From positions 1 through 10,323 of the forward strand of contig CAKUGX010000064.1 in the NCBI GenBank assembly GCA_934654765.1: a DNA stretch of 10,323 nt. The letters are read 5' to 3'. The notes below the pieces were generated by a model that was not told the DNA's origin, searched no databases, and saw only the letters and a list, made by a program, of their open reading frames with translations. Of this stretch, positions 1-6,352 are shown piece by piece. Within the stretch, counting starts at the first letter, position 1; the number at the start of each line of letters is the position of its first letter. The position numbers and the translations under genes were made by a program. This DNA is from an uncultured Collinsella sp. (GTDB lineage: Bacteria; Actinomycetota; Coriobacteriia; Coriobacteriales; Coriobacteriaceae).

Positions 1-18
1 CGATTCCCTTCCCCGCCA
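1..18 (+). tRNA. 3' end of a tRNA gene (partial, identity unknown)
   Basis: The first 18 bases fit the end of a tRNA. CGATT (1-5) matches the last five bases of a T-loop, CCCTT (6-10) the 3' strand of the T-stem, CCCCGCC (11-17) the 3' strand of an acceptor stem, and A18 the discriminator. CC then T follow, so a full CCA is not encoded. A rho-independent terminator begins 13 bases later, as expected after a tRNA gene. The predicted 5' acceptor strand, GGCGGGG, lies outside the window. The anticodon is also outside, so the amino acid cannot be stated. Confidence 0.6.
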
Positions 19-31
19 CCTTGAATTGACT

Positions 32-61
32 AGGACCTCTGCAAAGGGGTCCTTTTCTTTT
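32..61 (+). terminator. rho-independent terminator after the upstream tRNA
   Basis: AGGACCTCT (32-40) pairs with AGGGGTCCT (45-53) in a 9-bp stem with one G-U pair, closed by a GCAA tetraloop (41-44) and followed by a T-rich run (53-61). It probably ends transcription of the tRNA whose 3' end opens the window. Confidence 0.8.
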
Positions 62-73
62 ATGTAGGGTTCT

Positions 74-246
74 GCGGAAACTGCGTCCCAGAATAAGGGC
101 TCAGAACGGGACACACTTTCCGCTTCGGGCCTGTCTGGGAAAGCGCGACCCGGAATGACGCGAAATTGCGGGTCGCGCTTTCCGGTTGGGCCTGCTAACG
201 GAAAATGCGCCCCATTATTGAGCGATAGAACGGGACACACTTTCCG
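74..246. repeat. array of three tandem REP-like palindromes
   Basis: Three imperfect palindromes lie at 74-123, 138-183 and 199-246, about 60-64 bp apart. Each has arms of 14-16 bp around an 18-base loop. Unit 1 pairs 74-89 with 108-123 (14 of 16 pairs). Unit 2 pairs 138-151 with 170-183 (14 of 14). Unit 3 pairs 199-213 with 232-246 (12 of 15). Units 1 and 3 share an identical 20-base right half, AGAACGGGACACACTTTCCG (103-122 and 227-246). Linkers between units share GGGCCTG. Unit 2 differs from the others at arm positions where both strands change together. No open reading frame here resembles a protein. An extragenic palindromic repeat family is the likeliest reading; a function in RNA ends or protein binding is not shown. 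Confidence 0.75.
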
Positions 247-438
247 GTGCCTGCCTCCGGCGCGCGTACACACCTCGTCGCACCATTCCGAGCCCGCCCG
301 CCCCAGACATTCCTCCCACTTTCGCGTCACTTTACAGACCGTTCGGTCGCCTGTCCGCACACGCGGGTATACTCAAAACAATACTTATCCTATGCAATAC
401 GATGCGGGTTCGACCTGCATGATCCGAAGGGGGCAGTG
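247..438. other. leader region with no recognised gene
   Basis: This stretch lies between the palindrome array and the first start codon. The frame of the GH5-like gene stays open back to an ATG at 247, but the peptide it would add is rich in His, Arg and Pro, has no family character, and lacks a ribosome binding site. I see only a possible -10 box near 368. Confidence 0.5.
368..373 (+). promoter_or_regulatory. possible -10 box for the GH5-like gene
   Basis: TATACT (368-373) sits in a locally AT-rich patch 65 bases before the start codon. No good -35 box lies at the usual distance; TTCGGT at 342-347 is 20 bases away. This is a weak call. Confidence 0.3.
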
Positions 439-1500
439 ATGGAGAGGATACTCGGCGTTAATCTCTCTGGCTGGTTTATTCCCGAGCCTTGGGTGACCCC
501 GTCGCTGTACGCGGCGACCGGTGCATCCAACGCGGCTGAGCTACAGGAGGCCATGGGTACCGCCGCCTATAACGAGCGCATGCGCCGCCATTACGAGACG
601 TTTGTGAGCGAGGACGATTTTCGCCGCATGGCGCAGATCGGTCTCAATGCCGTGCGTCTGCCGGTGCCCTGGTATGCCTTTGGCTCACAGGAGTCCGATG
701 CCTCCTACATATCGGTTGTCGATTACATCGACCGCGCAATTGAGTGGGCTGCCAAGTACGACATCCGCGTGCTGCTCGATCTGGCAACCGTGCCCGGTGG
801 CCAGGGCGATTCCAACGATTCGCCCACCACGCCGGAGGCTGTTGCCGAGTGGCATTCGTCCACCAACGGCCGTCATGTCGCACTCGACGTGCTCGAGCGC
901 TTGGCCGATCGCTATGGCGAGGCCGAGAGCCTGCTGGGCATTGAGCTGCTGGACACGCCGCAGATGAGCGTTCGCAAGAGCCTCTTCACCATGACGGATG
1001 GCATTCCTGCTCACTACCTGCGCAATTTCTATCGCGATGCCTACGAGCTCGTCCGTTCGTATATGCCCGAGGATAAGATCGTCGTCTTCTCGTCGTCGGG
1101 GCATCCCAGCGAGTGGAAGCATTTTATGCGCGGCGCCAAGTACAAGAACGTCTACATGGATCTTCACCTGTACCATTACCGCGACGAGTATGCGCTCGAC
1201 ATCACGAGCCCTCGCGGGCTGACGACGGCGATTTCGCGTAACAAGCGCGAGCTTAAAGAAGCGATTTCGACTGGGTTCCCCGTGCTGGTGGGCGAATGGT
1301 CGGGCGCGGCGATCTTTGCCAACTCGTCGGTTACGCCCGAGGGCCGCAATGCCTACGAGCGCGTGTTTATCGCCAACCAGCTGGCTTCGTTTGCGCCGGC
1401 TGCCGGTTGGTTCTTCCAAACGTGGAAGACCGAGAAGCGCATTGCAGCATGGGACGCCCGCGCGGCGCTCGGTACGCTCGAGCGCGGCATGATTGAATAG
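439..1500 (+). CDS. GH5-like (exo-glucanase-type) protein, catalytic site altered
   Basis: The 353-residue product resembles glycoside hydrolase family 5 proteins of the exo-beta-1,3-glucanase type, a TIM barrel. The N-terminus GVNLSGWFIPEPWVTPSLY matches the family's usual opening. Also present are NAVRLPVPWYAF (about 70-81), an HxY motif (243-245), the nucleophile motif VGEWSG with Glu286, and WFFQTWKTE (about 324-332). Two family residues look wrong. The acid/base segment, normally Asn-Glu-Pro, reads Asp172-Thr173-Pro174, and the usual LDLH reads LDLA (Ala116). It may therefore be inactive, act by another route, or only bind a glycan. No signal peptide is visible, so it is probably cytoplasmic. 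The start at 439 is preferred because AAGGGGG lies five bases upstream and the family-like sequence begins there. rsmI follows after six bases. Confidence 0.8.
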   Translation: MERILGVNLSGWFIPEPWVTPSLYAATGASNAAELQEAMGTAAYNERMRRHYETFVSEDDFRRMAQIGLNAVRLPVPWYAFGSQESDASYISVVDYIDRAIEWAAKYDIRVLLDLATVPGGQGDSNDSPTTPEAVAEWHSSTNGRHVALDVLERLADRYGEAESLLGIELLDTPQMSVRKSLFTMTDGIPAHYLRNFYRDAYELVRSYMPEDKIVVFSSSGHPSEWKHFMRGAKYKNVYMDLHLYHYRDEYALDITSPRGLTTAISRNKRELKEAISTGFPVLVGEWSGAAIFANSSVTPEGRNAYERVFIANQLASFAPAAGWFFQTWKTEKRIAAWDARAALGTLERGMIE

Positions 1501-1506
1501 GTTGAT

Positions 1507-2385
1507 ATGACGCAAAACAGCGCCCATACGGGCAAACTCTATGTGGTCGGCACGCCCATCGGCAACCTGGGCGACCTGTCCCCGCGCGTTGGTGAGGCCT
1601 TTGCCGCTGCTGATGCCATCTGCTGCGAAGACACGCGTGTGACGTCAAAGCTACTGATGCACCTGGGCATTTCCAAGCCGCTTGTCCGTTGCGACGAGAA
1701 TGTGATCGCCAGCCGCGCCGCCGGCCTGGTCGACCGTCTGCTGGCGGGGGAGACCCTCGCTTTTGCCTCGGACGCCGGCATGCCGAGCGTGTCCGATCCC
1801 GGCCAGGCGCTGGTCGAGGCGGCGCGTGAGGCCGATGTGCCCGTCGAAGTTATTCCCGGGCCCTCTGCTTGCGTCACGGCGCTTGTTTCGTCCGGCATTC
1901 CCTGCGAGCATTTTTTCTTCGAGGGCTTTTTGGGCCGAAAGCACGGCGACCGTGTGCGCCGTTTGCAGCGCCTTGCCGTGGTGCCCGGCGCACTCATCTT
2001 CTACGAGTCTCCACATCGCATCGTGGCGACGCTCGAGGCCGTGGCGGAGGTCTTTCCCCAGCGTGAGGTTGCCGTCTGCCGCGAACTCACCAAGCTGCAC
2101 GAGGAGGTCTTGCGCGGTCCCGCTGACCAGCTTGCCGAGGAGCTGCGTGCTCGCGGCGAGGTAAAGGGCGAGATTGCGCTGGTCATCGCGCCACCGAGCG
2201 AGGATGAGGAGGCCGGTATCGTGCCGGTCGGCGCCACGGCAGCGGATCCCGACGAGGCCCTGCGCGAGGATATCCGCGCCGCGCTCGAGGAGGGGGAGCC
2301 CGCGTCTGCGGTGGCCAAGCGCCTGTCTCAGAAGTATTCGCGCCGCAAGCGCGATGTCTATGCCATGGTGCTCGATATGCAATAG
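1507..2385 (+). CDS. rsmI: 16S rRNA (cytidine(1402)-2'-O)-methyltransferase RsmI
   Basis: RsmI uses S-adenosylmethionine to methylate the 2'-O of C1402 in 16S rRNA, in the decoding centre. The 292-residue length is normal for the family. Visible motifs are GTPIGNL (15-21), CEDTRVTSKLL, the tetrapyrrole-methylase-fold signature SDAGMPSVSDPG (88-99), and VIPGPSA (115-121). The C-terminal part contains VAKRLSQKYSRRKRDVY, typical of the family's end. The start lies six bases after the GH5-like stop codon and has only a weak ribosome binding site, so translational coupling to that gene is likely. metG begins 69 bp downstream. This placement before metG is common in Gram-positive and actinobacterial genomes. 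Confidence 0.95.
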   Translation: MTQNSAHTGKLYVVGTPIGNLGDLSPRVGEAFAAADAICCEDTRVTSKLLMHLGISKPLVRCDENVIASRAAGLVDRLLAGETLAFASDAGMPSVSDPGQALVEAAREADVPVEVIPGPSACVTALVSSGIPCEHFFFEGFLGRKHGDRVRRLQRLAVVPGALIFYESPHRIVATLEAVAEVFPQREVAVCRELTKLHEEVLRGPADQLAEELRARGEVKGEIALVIAPPSEDEEAGIVPVGATAADPDEALREDIRAALEEGEPASAVAKRLSQKYSRRKRDVYAMVLDMQ

Positions 2386-2454
2386 ATGGAGGATATCCAG
2401 CCCTTGCGTTAGAATCATCCCCTGTATGCAACGTTTTTCTGGAGGACAGACCCC

Positions 2455-4056
2455 ATGGATCAAACCAAGCCTTCGTTCTTTATCACGACGCCCATCTACT
2501 ACGTCAACGCCGATCCGCACCTGGGCACGGCTTATTCCACCATCATCGCCGACGTTCAGGCTCGCTATCGCCGTTCCGCCGGCTATAACGTCAAGTTCCT
2601 GACCGGCATGGACGAGCACGGCGAGAAGGTCGCCGAGGCCGCAGCCAAGCATGGCATGACGCCGCAGGAGTGGACCGATAGCCAGGCCCCGCACTTCAAG
2701 GAGCTTTGGAGCAAGCTCGAGATTTCCAACGACGACTTCATCCGCACCACCGAGCCTCGCCAGCATCATGCCGTGCAGTACCTGTGGGAGCGCATGAAGG
2801 AGTCCGGTTACCTGTATAAGGGCAGCTACGACGGTTGGTATTGCGTGCCTGACGAGACCTACTTCACTGATACGCAGGTCCAGAAGGGCGACGAGGAGTA
2901 CGGCAGCGTCGGCCAGCATCTATGCCCCGACTGCCACCGTCCGCTTGAGCGCGTCCAGGAGGAGTCCTACTTCTTTAAGCTTTCCGCCTTCCAGGACAAG
3001 CTTCTCAAGCTCTATGACGAGCACCCCGACTTTGTCGAGCCTGCGTTCCGCATGAACGAGGTTCGCAGCTTTGTCGAGGGCGGCCTCAACGACCTTTCCG
3101 TGAGTCGCACGAGCTTTGACTGGGGCATCCAGGTTCCGTTTGACGAGGGCCATGTGACCTATGTATGGTTTGACGCGCTGCTCAACTATATGACGGCCGT
3201 CGGCTACGGTGTCGACACCGACGAGGCGCGTGCCGAGCTGGCCTATCGCTGGCCCGCGCAGTTCCACATCGTGGGTAAGGACATCATCCGCTTCCACTGC
3301 GTCATTTGGCCCGCCATGCTCATGGCCATCGGCGAGGCCCTGCCCGAGCACGTCTTTGCCCACGGCTTCCTGACCGTGCGCAATGCCGAGACCGGCAAGG
3401 CCGAGAAGATGTCCAAGAGCCGCGGTAACGCCATCGCTCCGCAGGACGTTATCGACATGCTGGGCGTCGAGGGCTATCGCTACTACTTTATGACCGATGT
3501 CGTTCCCGGTACCGACGGCGCCATCAGCTTCGATCGCATGGAGCAGGTCTACAACGCCGACCTGGCCAACAGCTGGGGCAACCTTATCTCGCGTTCGCTC
3601 AACATGAGCGGCAAGTACTTTGACGGCTGCGCCCCGGCTAAACCGGCGTCTGCCGACGCGTTCGATAACCCGCTGGCAAAGATCGCCGATGGTCTGGTCG
3701 AGCGCTACATGGCCAAGATGGACGTGCTCGATTACGGCGGAGCCAAGGACGAGGTCATGGAGCTCATCCACGCCGCCAACCACTACATTGAGGACTCCGA
3801 GCCTTGGGCACTTGCCAAGGACGAGGCCAAGGCTGACGAGCTGGCGTTTGTGATCTACAACCTGCTCGAGGCCATCCGCATTGCCGCTCACCTGCTGATG
3901 CCGCTCATGCCTCAGACCTCTGCCGAGGCCCTGCGCCGCCTGTCCTGTGAGGGCGAGGCCGCGAGCGACGACCTCAAGGGCATTTGCACTTGGGGCCTGC
4001 TTGCCGGCGGTCAGCCCGTCGAGAAGGGCGATCCGCTGTTCCCGCGTCTGGCGTAG
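2455..4056 (+). CDS. metG: methionyl-tRNA synthetase
   Basis: This class I synthetase charges tRNA-Met in the cytoplasm. The 533-residue protein has the HIGH-type motif HLGT (22-25) in TPIYYVNADPHLGTAYS, the KMSKS loop at 318-322, and an alpha-helical anticodon-binding region after about residue 380. It ends without the C-terminal EMAP/Trbp111-like tRNA-binding domain found in longer MetRS forms. The zinc-knuckle region is unusual. One pair is intact (CPDC, 157-160), but the other reads Cys130-Val-Pro-Asp133 where a second Cys is common. GGAGGA (2441-2446) lies eight bases before the ATG. A TAGAAT hexamer (2410-2415) could be a -10 box, but no convincing -35 box accompanies it. Confidence 0.97.
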   Translation: MDQTKPSFFITTPIYYVNADPHLGTAYSTIIADVQARYRRSAGYNVKFLTGMDEHGEKVAEAAAKHGMTPQEWTDSQAPHFKELWSKLEISNDDFIRTTEPRQHHAVQYLWERMKESGYLYKGSYDGWYCVPDETYFTDTQVQKGDEEYGSVGQHLCPDCHRPLERVQEESYFFKLSAFQDKLLKLYDEHPDFVEPAFRMNEVRSFVEGGLNDLSVSRTSFDWGIQVPFDEGHVTYVWFDALLNYMTAVGYGVDTDEARAELAYRWPAQFHIVGKDIIRFHCVIWPAMLMAIGEALPEHVFAHGFLTVRNAETGKAEKMSKSRGNAIAPQDVIDMLGVEGYRYYFMTDVVPGTDGAISFDRMEQVYNADLANSWGNLISRSLNMSGKYFDGCAPAKPASADAFDNPLAKIADGLVERYMAKMDVLDYGGAKDEVMELIHAANHYIEDSEPWALAKDEAKADELAFVIYNLLEAIRIAAHLLMPLMPQTSAEALRRLSCEGEAASDDLKGICTWGLLAGGQPVEKGDPLFPRLA

Positions 4057-4098
4057 AGACCGCGCGAGCGCCATATCGGCAATTTGCTGTTTAGCTGT

Positions 4099-4134
4099 AA
4101 GGGCATGGCCGCCACGGTCCATGCCCTTTTGTTT
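4099..4134 (+). terminator. rho-independent terminator between metG and rsmA
   Basis: GGGCATGG (4101-4108) pairs perfectly with CCATGCCC (4119-4126) around a 10-base loop. AA/TT extend the stem, and TTTTGTTT (4127-4134) forms the U-tract. It lies 42 bp after the metG stop, but its end is only 20 bases before the rsmA ribosome binding site. Confidence 0.8.
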
Positions 4135-4166
4135 CAAGACGCCGCCATCATGCTAAGGAGGCAACC

Positions 4167-5027
4167 ATGACAACTTCGCCTTTGGCAAACCCCACGGCCA
4201 CCAGGGAGCTGCTGGAGGAGTTTGGCCTTGCGACCAAGCATCGCCTGGGCCAGAACTTTCTAATCGACAATCATGTGATCGAACGTATCTGCGAGCTTGC
4301 CGAGCTTGCAGGTGACGAGCGCGTACTCGAGGTGGGTCCAGGTTGCGGTACGTTGACACTTGCGTTGCTGCAGGAAGCGGCGTGCGTTACGTCCATTGAG
4401 GCCGATCCCGAGCTTGAGCCGGTGCTCGATGCCCACGCCGCCGACTATGCCAACTTCCGCTTTATCATGGGCGACGCGCTTAAGGTGGGCCCGGAGCAGA
4501 TTGAGCAGGCTGCGGGCGGTGAGCCGACGGTATTTGTCGCGAACTTGCCCTATAACGTGGCGGCGACGATCATTTTGCAATTTTTCCAGACGATGCCGGC
4601 GCTAAAGCGCGCCGTCGTTATGGTGCAAAAGGAGGTTGCCGATCGCATTGCCGCAGTGCCGGGCAACAAGACCTATGGCGGCTATACGGCAAAGCTCGGC
4701 CTGTATGCGCAGGTGACGGGTCGCTTTGAGGTGCCGCCGCGTTGCTTTATGCCGGCGCCGCACGTGGACTCGGCCGTCGTGCGTATCGACCGTGTTGACG
4801 GTGTGGTGCCCGAAGGACTCGATCGCGAATTTGTGGCCCGCGTGATTGATGCTGCATTTGCTCAGCGCCGCAAGACCATCCGCAATTCCATGAGCGCCAA
4901 CGGCTTTGCCAAGGACGTGCTCGACGCCGCCTTTGAGGCTTGCGGTATCGCACCCACCACGCGCGCCGAGACGCTCGGCGTCGCCGACTTTGTGTGCCTG
5001 GCTCGGGAGCTTTCCCATGACGCTTAA
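4167..5027 (+). CDS. rsmA: 16S rRNA (adenine(1518)-N6/adenine(1519)-N6)-dimethyltransferase RsmA (KsgA)
   Basis: RsmA dimethylates two adjacent adenines in the 3'-terminal hairpin of 16S rRNA during late small-subunit assembly, using S-adenosylmethionine. The 286-residue product is of normal length. It shows LGQNFLID (27-34), the SAM-binding motif EVGPGCGTLT with its Gly-rich turn at 57-61, the acidic end of beta-2 (SIEAD), GDAL, and the catalytic NLPYN (126-130). Further on are FMPAPHVDSAVVR and FAQRRKTIRNS, which are characteristic of KsgA. A strong AAGGAGG (4155-4161) lies five bases before the ATG. Its last 11 bases overlap the start of the tatD-family gene, so the two are co-translated. 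The terminator just upstream leaves little room for a separate promoter. Confidence 0.97.
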   Translation: MTTSPLANPTATRELLEEFGLATKHRLGQNFLIDNHVIERICELAELAGDERVLEVGPGCGTLTLALLQEAACVTSIEADPELEPVLDAHAADYANFRFIMGDALKVGPEQIEQAAGGEPTVFVANLPYNVAATIILQFFQTMPALKRAVVMVQKEVADRIAAVPGNKTYGGYTAKLGLYAQVTGRFEVPPRCFMPAPHVDSAVVRIDRVDGVVPEGLDREFVARVIDAAFAQRRKTIRNSMSANGFAKDVLDAAFEACGIAPTTRAETLGVADFVCLARELSHDA

Positions 5028-5934
5028 TGCCGAACGCGTGACGTTTACCAAGAAAAAGAAGACGGTTGCTTGTCCCGTGCCCTTGGCACCGCTTGCCGAC
5101 ACGCATGCGCATCTGCTTTCGTTCTGGGGCAAGGATGTGCCCGAGACACTCGTGCGCGCCAAAGCCGCGGGCGTCGACCTGTTGGTGACGATGCTCGACC
5201 CCATCGCCGACAAGCGCAGCGTGACGGACTATAGCGACTGGCTGACGCGCGAGATTCTGCCGATGCAGGATATCCCGCAGATCAAGTATCTTGCCGGCGT
5301 GCATCCGTATGGCGCGCCGGATTATACCGATGACATTCACGCGCAGGTTGTTGCTGCGCTCGATGACCCTTTGTGCGCCGGTATTGGCGAAATCGGTCTG
5401 GACTACCACATGGACTATGACGACGATATCGCGCCGGCACCCCATAACGTGCAGATTGACTGCATGGCGCGCCAGCTCGAGCTTGCCGTGTGTCGTAACG
5501 TGCCGGTGGAGCTGCATCTGCGTCACGAGGACATGGACCAGGAGCGTACCTCGCACGTGGACGCCTACAACGTGCTTCGTGAGGTGGGCGTGCCCCAGGC
5601 CGGTTGTGTGCTGCACTGTTTTGGCGAGGACCGCGCCACGATGGAGCGCTTTGTGGAGCTGGGCTGCTATATCGCCTATGGTGGTGCGGCCACCTTTAAG
5701 CGCAACGACGACGTGCGCGAGGCATTTGCGGCAACCCCACTCGATCGAATTTTGTTCGAGACGGATTGCCCGTATATGGCTCCGGAGCCCATCCGCGGTC
5801 TTGAATGCGAGCCCGCAATGATCTCCATTACGGCAAACGCGCTGGTTAACGACCGTGTCGATCGCACTGGTGAGGACGCCGAAACAATCGCGCATGCCGC
5901 TTGGGAAAATGCCTGCAAACTTTTTCAAAAATAG
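5017..5934 (+). CDS. TatD-family metal-dependent hydrolase (DNase)
   Basis: The 305-residue product belongs to the TatD branch of the amidohydrolase superfamily. Characterised members are metal-dependent 3'-5' nucleases. Metal-ligand candidates are His30 and His32 in DTHAH, Glu125 in GEIGLDYH, His167 in ELHLRHE, His200 in LHCFGED and Asp250 in FETDCPYMAPEP. The N-terminus carries about 25 extra residues, including a KKKK run, before the first metal motif, so the protein is longer than the usual 255-265. The ATG at 5017 is supported by GGGAG (5005-5009) seven bases upstream, inside rsmA; an ATG at 4906 in the same frame lies deep in rsmA and is not used here. The exact substrate is unknown, and no gene for the M5 RNase (rnmV), often a neighbour, is present. 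Confidence 0.9.
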   Translation: MTLNAERVTFTKKKKTVACPVPLAPLADTHAHLLSFWGKDVPETLVRAKAAGVDLLVTMLDPIADKRSVTDYSDWLTREILPMQDIPQIKYLAGVHPYGAPDYTDDIHAQVVAALDDPLCAGIGEIGLDYHMDYDDDIAPAPHNVQIDCMARQLELAVCRNVPVELHLRHEDMDQERTSHVDAYNVLREVGVPQAGCVLHCFGEDRATMERFVELGCYIAYGGAATFKRNDDVREAFAATPLDRILFETDCPYMAPEPIRGLECEPAMISITANALVNDRVDRTGEDAETIAHAAWENACKLFQK

Positions 5935-5937
5935 TTC

Positions 5938-5966
5938 TTGCGTTCGCGGTGGCGCTCCGTTATTCT
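5938..5966 (+). promoter_or_regulatory. promoter of tRNA-Leu
   Basis: TTGCGT (5938-5943) and TATTCT (5961-5966) are separated by exactly 17 bases. The -10 box ends 11 bases before the mature tRNA 5' end, so transcription would start a few bases before the tRNA. The -35 box begins three bases after the tatD-family stop codon. Confidence 0.7.
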
Positions 5967-5977
5967 AATTCCTGCAC

Positions 5978-6064
5978 GCGGGCGTGGCGGAATTGGCAGA
6001 CGCGTACGGTTCAGGTCCGTATGGGGGCAACCCCATGAAGGTTCAAGTCCTTTCGCCCGCACCA
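5978..6064 (+). tRNA. tRNA-Leu (anticodon CAG)
   Basis: This is a type II tRNA of 87 bases. The acceptor arms GCGGGCG (5978-5984) and CGCCCGC (6054-6060) pair perfectly, followed by discriminator A6061 and an encoded CCA. The anticodon stem TACGG/CCGTA (6005-6009, 6017-6021) holds the loop TTCAGGT with CAG at 6012-6014, which reads CUG leucine codons. A long variable arm, TGGGG-GCAA-CCCCA (6022-6035), is typical of leucine tRNA. The T-arm is GAAGG-TTCAAGT-CCTTT (6037-6053). A promoter lies directly upstream and a terminator directly downstream. The last 18 bases are repeated at 6236-6253. Confidence 0.97.
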
Positions 6065-6106
6065 TTAAATGAAAGAGCTCCCAGCAATGGGAGCTTTTTT
6101 GTTATG
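6047..6106 (+). repeat. 60-bp direct repeat, copy 1 (tRNA-Leu tail plus terminator)
   Basis: The stretch runs from the T-loop of tRNA-Leu through its CCA end and terminator. It is identical at all 60 positions to 6236-6295, with an offset of 189 bp. Identity stops sharply at both ends. Confidence 0.95.
6072..6100 (+). terminator. tRNA-Leu terminator, copy 1
   Basis: AGCTCCCA (6076-6083) pairs with TGGGAGCT (6088-6095) around a GCAA tetraloop. A-rich bases before the stem and a T6 run after it (6095-6100) complete a strong rho-independent terminator. Confidence 0.9.
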
Positions 6107-6235
6107 GGCCCATCGCAGGGACTTGAACCTGCGAAGGAGCGAGCGTCAAGAAAACGCGGAGCGTTTTTAGCGAGCTGGCGAGGACGCCGGCAGGCGGCCG
6201 ATGCCGGTGCGGATCCGCGAAGCGGATGCGCGGAC
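6107..6235. other. 129-bp hairpin-rich element between the two tRNA-tail repeats
   Basis: This segment has no plausible gene. It contains a perfect 7-bp hairpin TCGCAGG/CCTGCGA (6113-6119, 6128-6134) and AAAACGC/GCGTTTT (6151-6157, 6161-6167). A branched structure follows: AGGACG (6181-6186) pairs with CGTCCT (6235-6240) and encloses CCGGCA/TGCCGG (6187-6192, 6202-6207) and ATCCGC/GCGGAT (6213-6218, 6222-6227). The outermost stem uses bases of the second 60-bp repeat. GGACTTGAACC (6119-6129) is the reverse complement of a tRNA T-arm core. It could be a small mobile repeat, the scar of an integrated element, or a structured RNA; the sequence alone does not decide. Confidence 0.6.
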
Positions 6236-6295
6236 GTCCTTTCGCCCGCACCATTAAATGAAAGAGCTCCCAGCAATGGGAGCTTTTTTGTTATG
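6236..6295 (+). repeat. 60-bp direct repeat, copy 2 (orphan tRNA-Leu tail plus terminator)
   Basis: This is the second perfect copy of 6047-6106. It holds the last 18 bases of tRNA-Leu without the rest of the tRNA: the upstream bases lack the T-stem 5' strand, anticodon arm and acceptor 5' strand, so it cannot make a tRNA. Its terminator hairpin (6265-6284) with a T6 run is intact and precedes the SPFH gene. Confidence 0.95.
6261..6289 (+). terminator. duplicated terminator, copy 2
   Basis: AGCTCCCA-GCAA-TGGGAGCT followed by T6 is identical to the terminator after tRNA-Leu. It would stop any transcript that passed the first terminator and isolates the SPFH gene from upstream transcription. 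Confidence 0.85.
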
Positions 6296-6352
6296 CACGA
6301 TCTTCTTGGACGGGTATCCTAATGCCAACGTGTGCCTATCAGAGGAGAGACC

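Noticed and set aside
74..246. Possible CRISPR array from regularly spaced repeats
   Set aside because: The repeats are long internal palindromes with conserved short linkers, only three units, variable arms and no cas genes; they fit extragenic palindromes instead.
247..438. Upstream extension of the GH5-like gene to an ATG at 247
   Set aside because: The added peptide has no family similarity and no ribosome binding site, while 439 has a good one and starts the conserved region.
1651..4137. Two long - strand open frames (1651-2919, 422 codons; 2920-4137, 405 codons) that abut end to end
   Set aside because: They lie opposite rsmI and metG, whose products are clearly recognisable. Their predicted proteins are rich in Leu, Gly, Ala, His and Arg without family motifs, as expected for antisense frames in GC-rich genes.
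6167..6253. A second, decayed tRNA-Leu gene ending in the orphan tail
   Set aside because: At the expected offset there is no acceptor 5' strand, no anticodon arm and no T-stem. A weak likeness to the D-arm (TGGCG...GGCAG) is too short to support it.
5984..6322. A 112-codon + strand open frame running through tRNA-Leu, both terminators and the structured element
   Set aside because: It covers a definite tRNA gene, its peptide repeats only because the DNA repeats, and there is no ribosome binding site.
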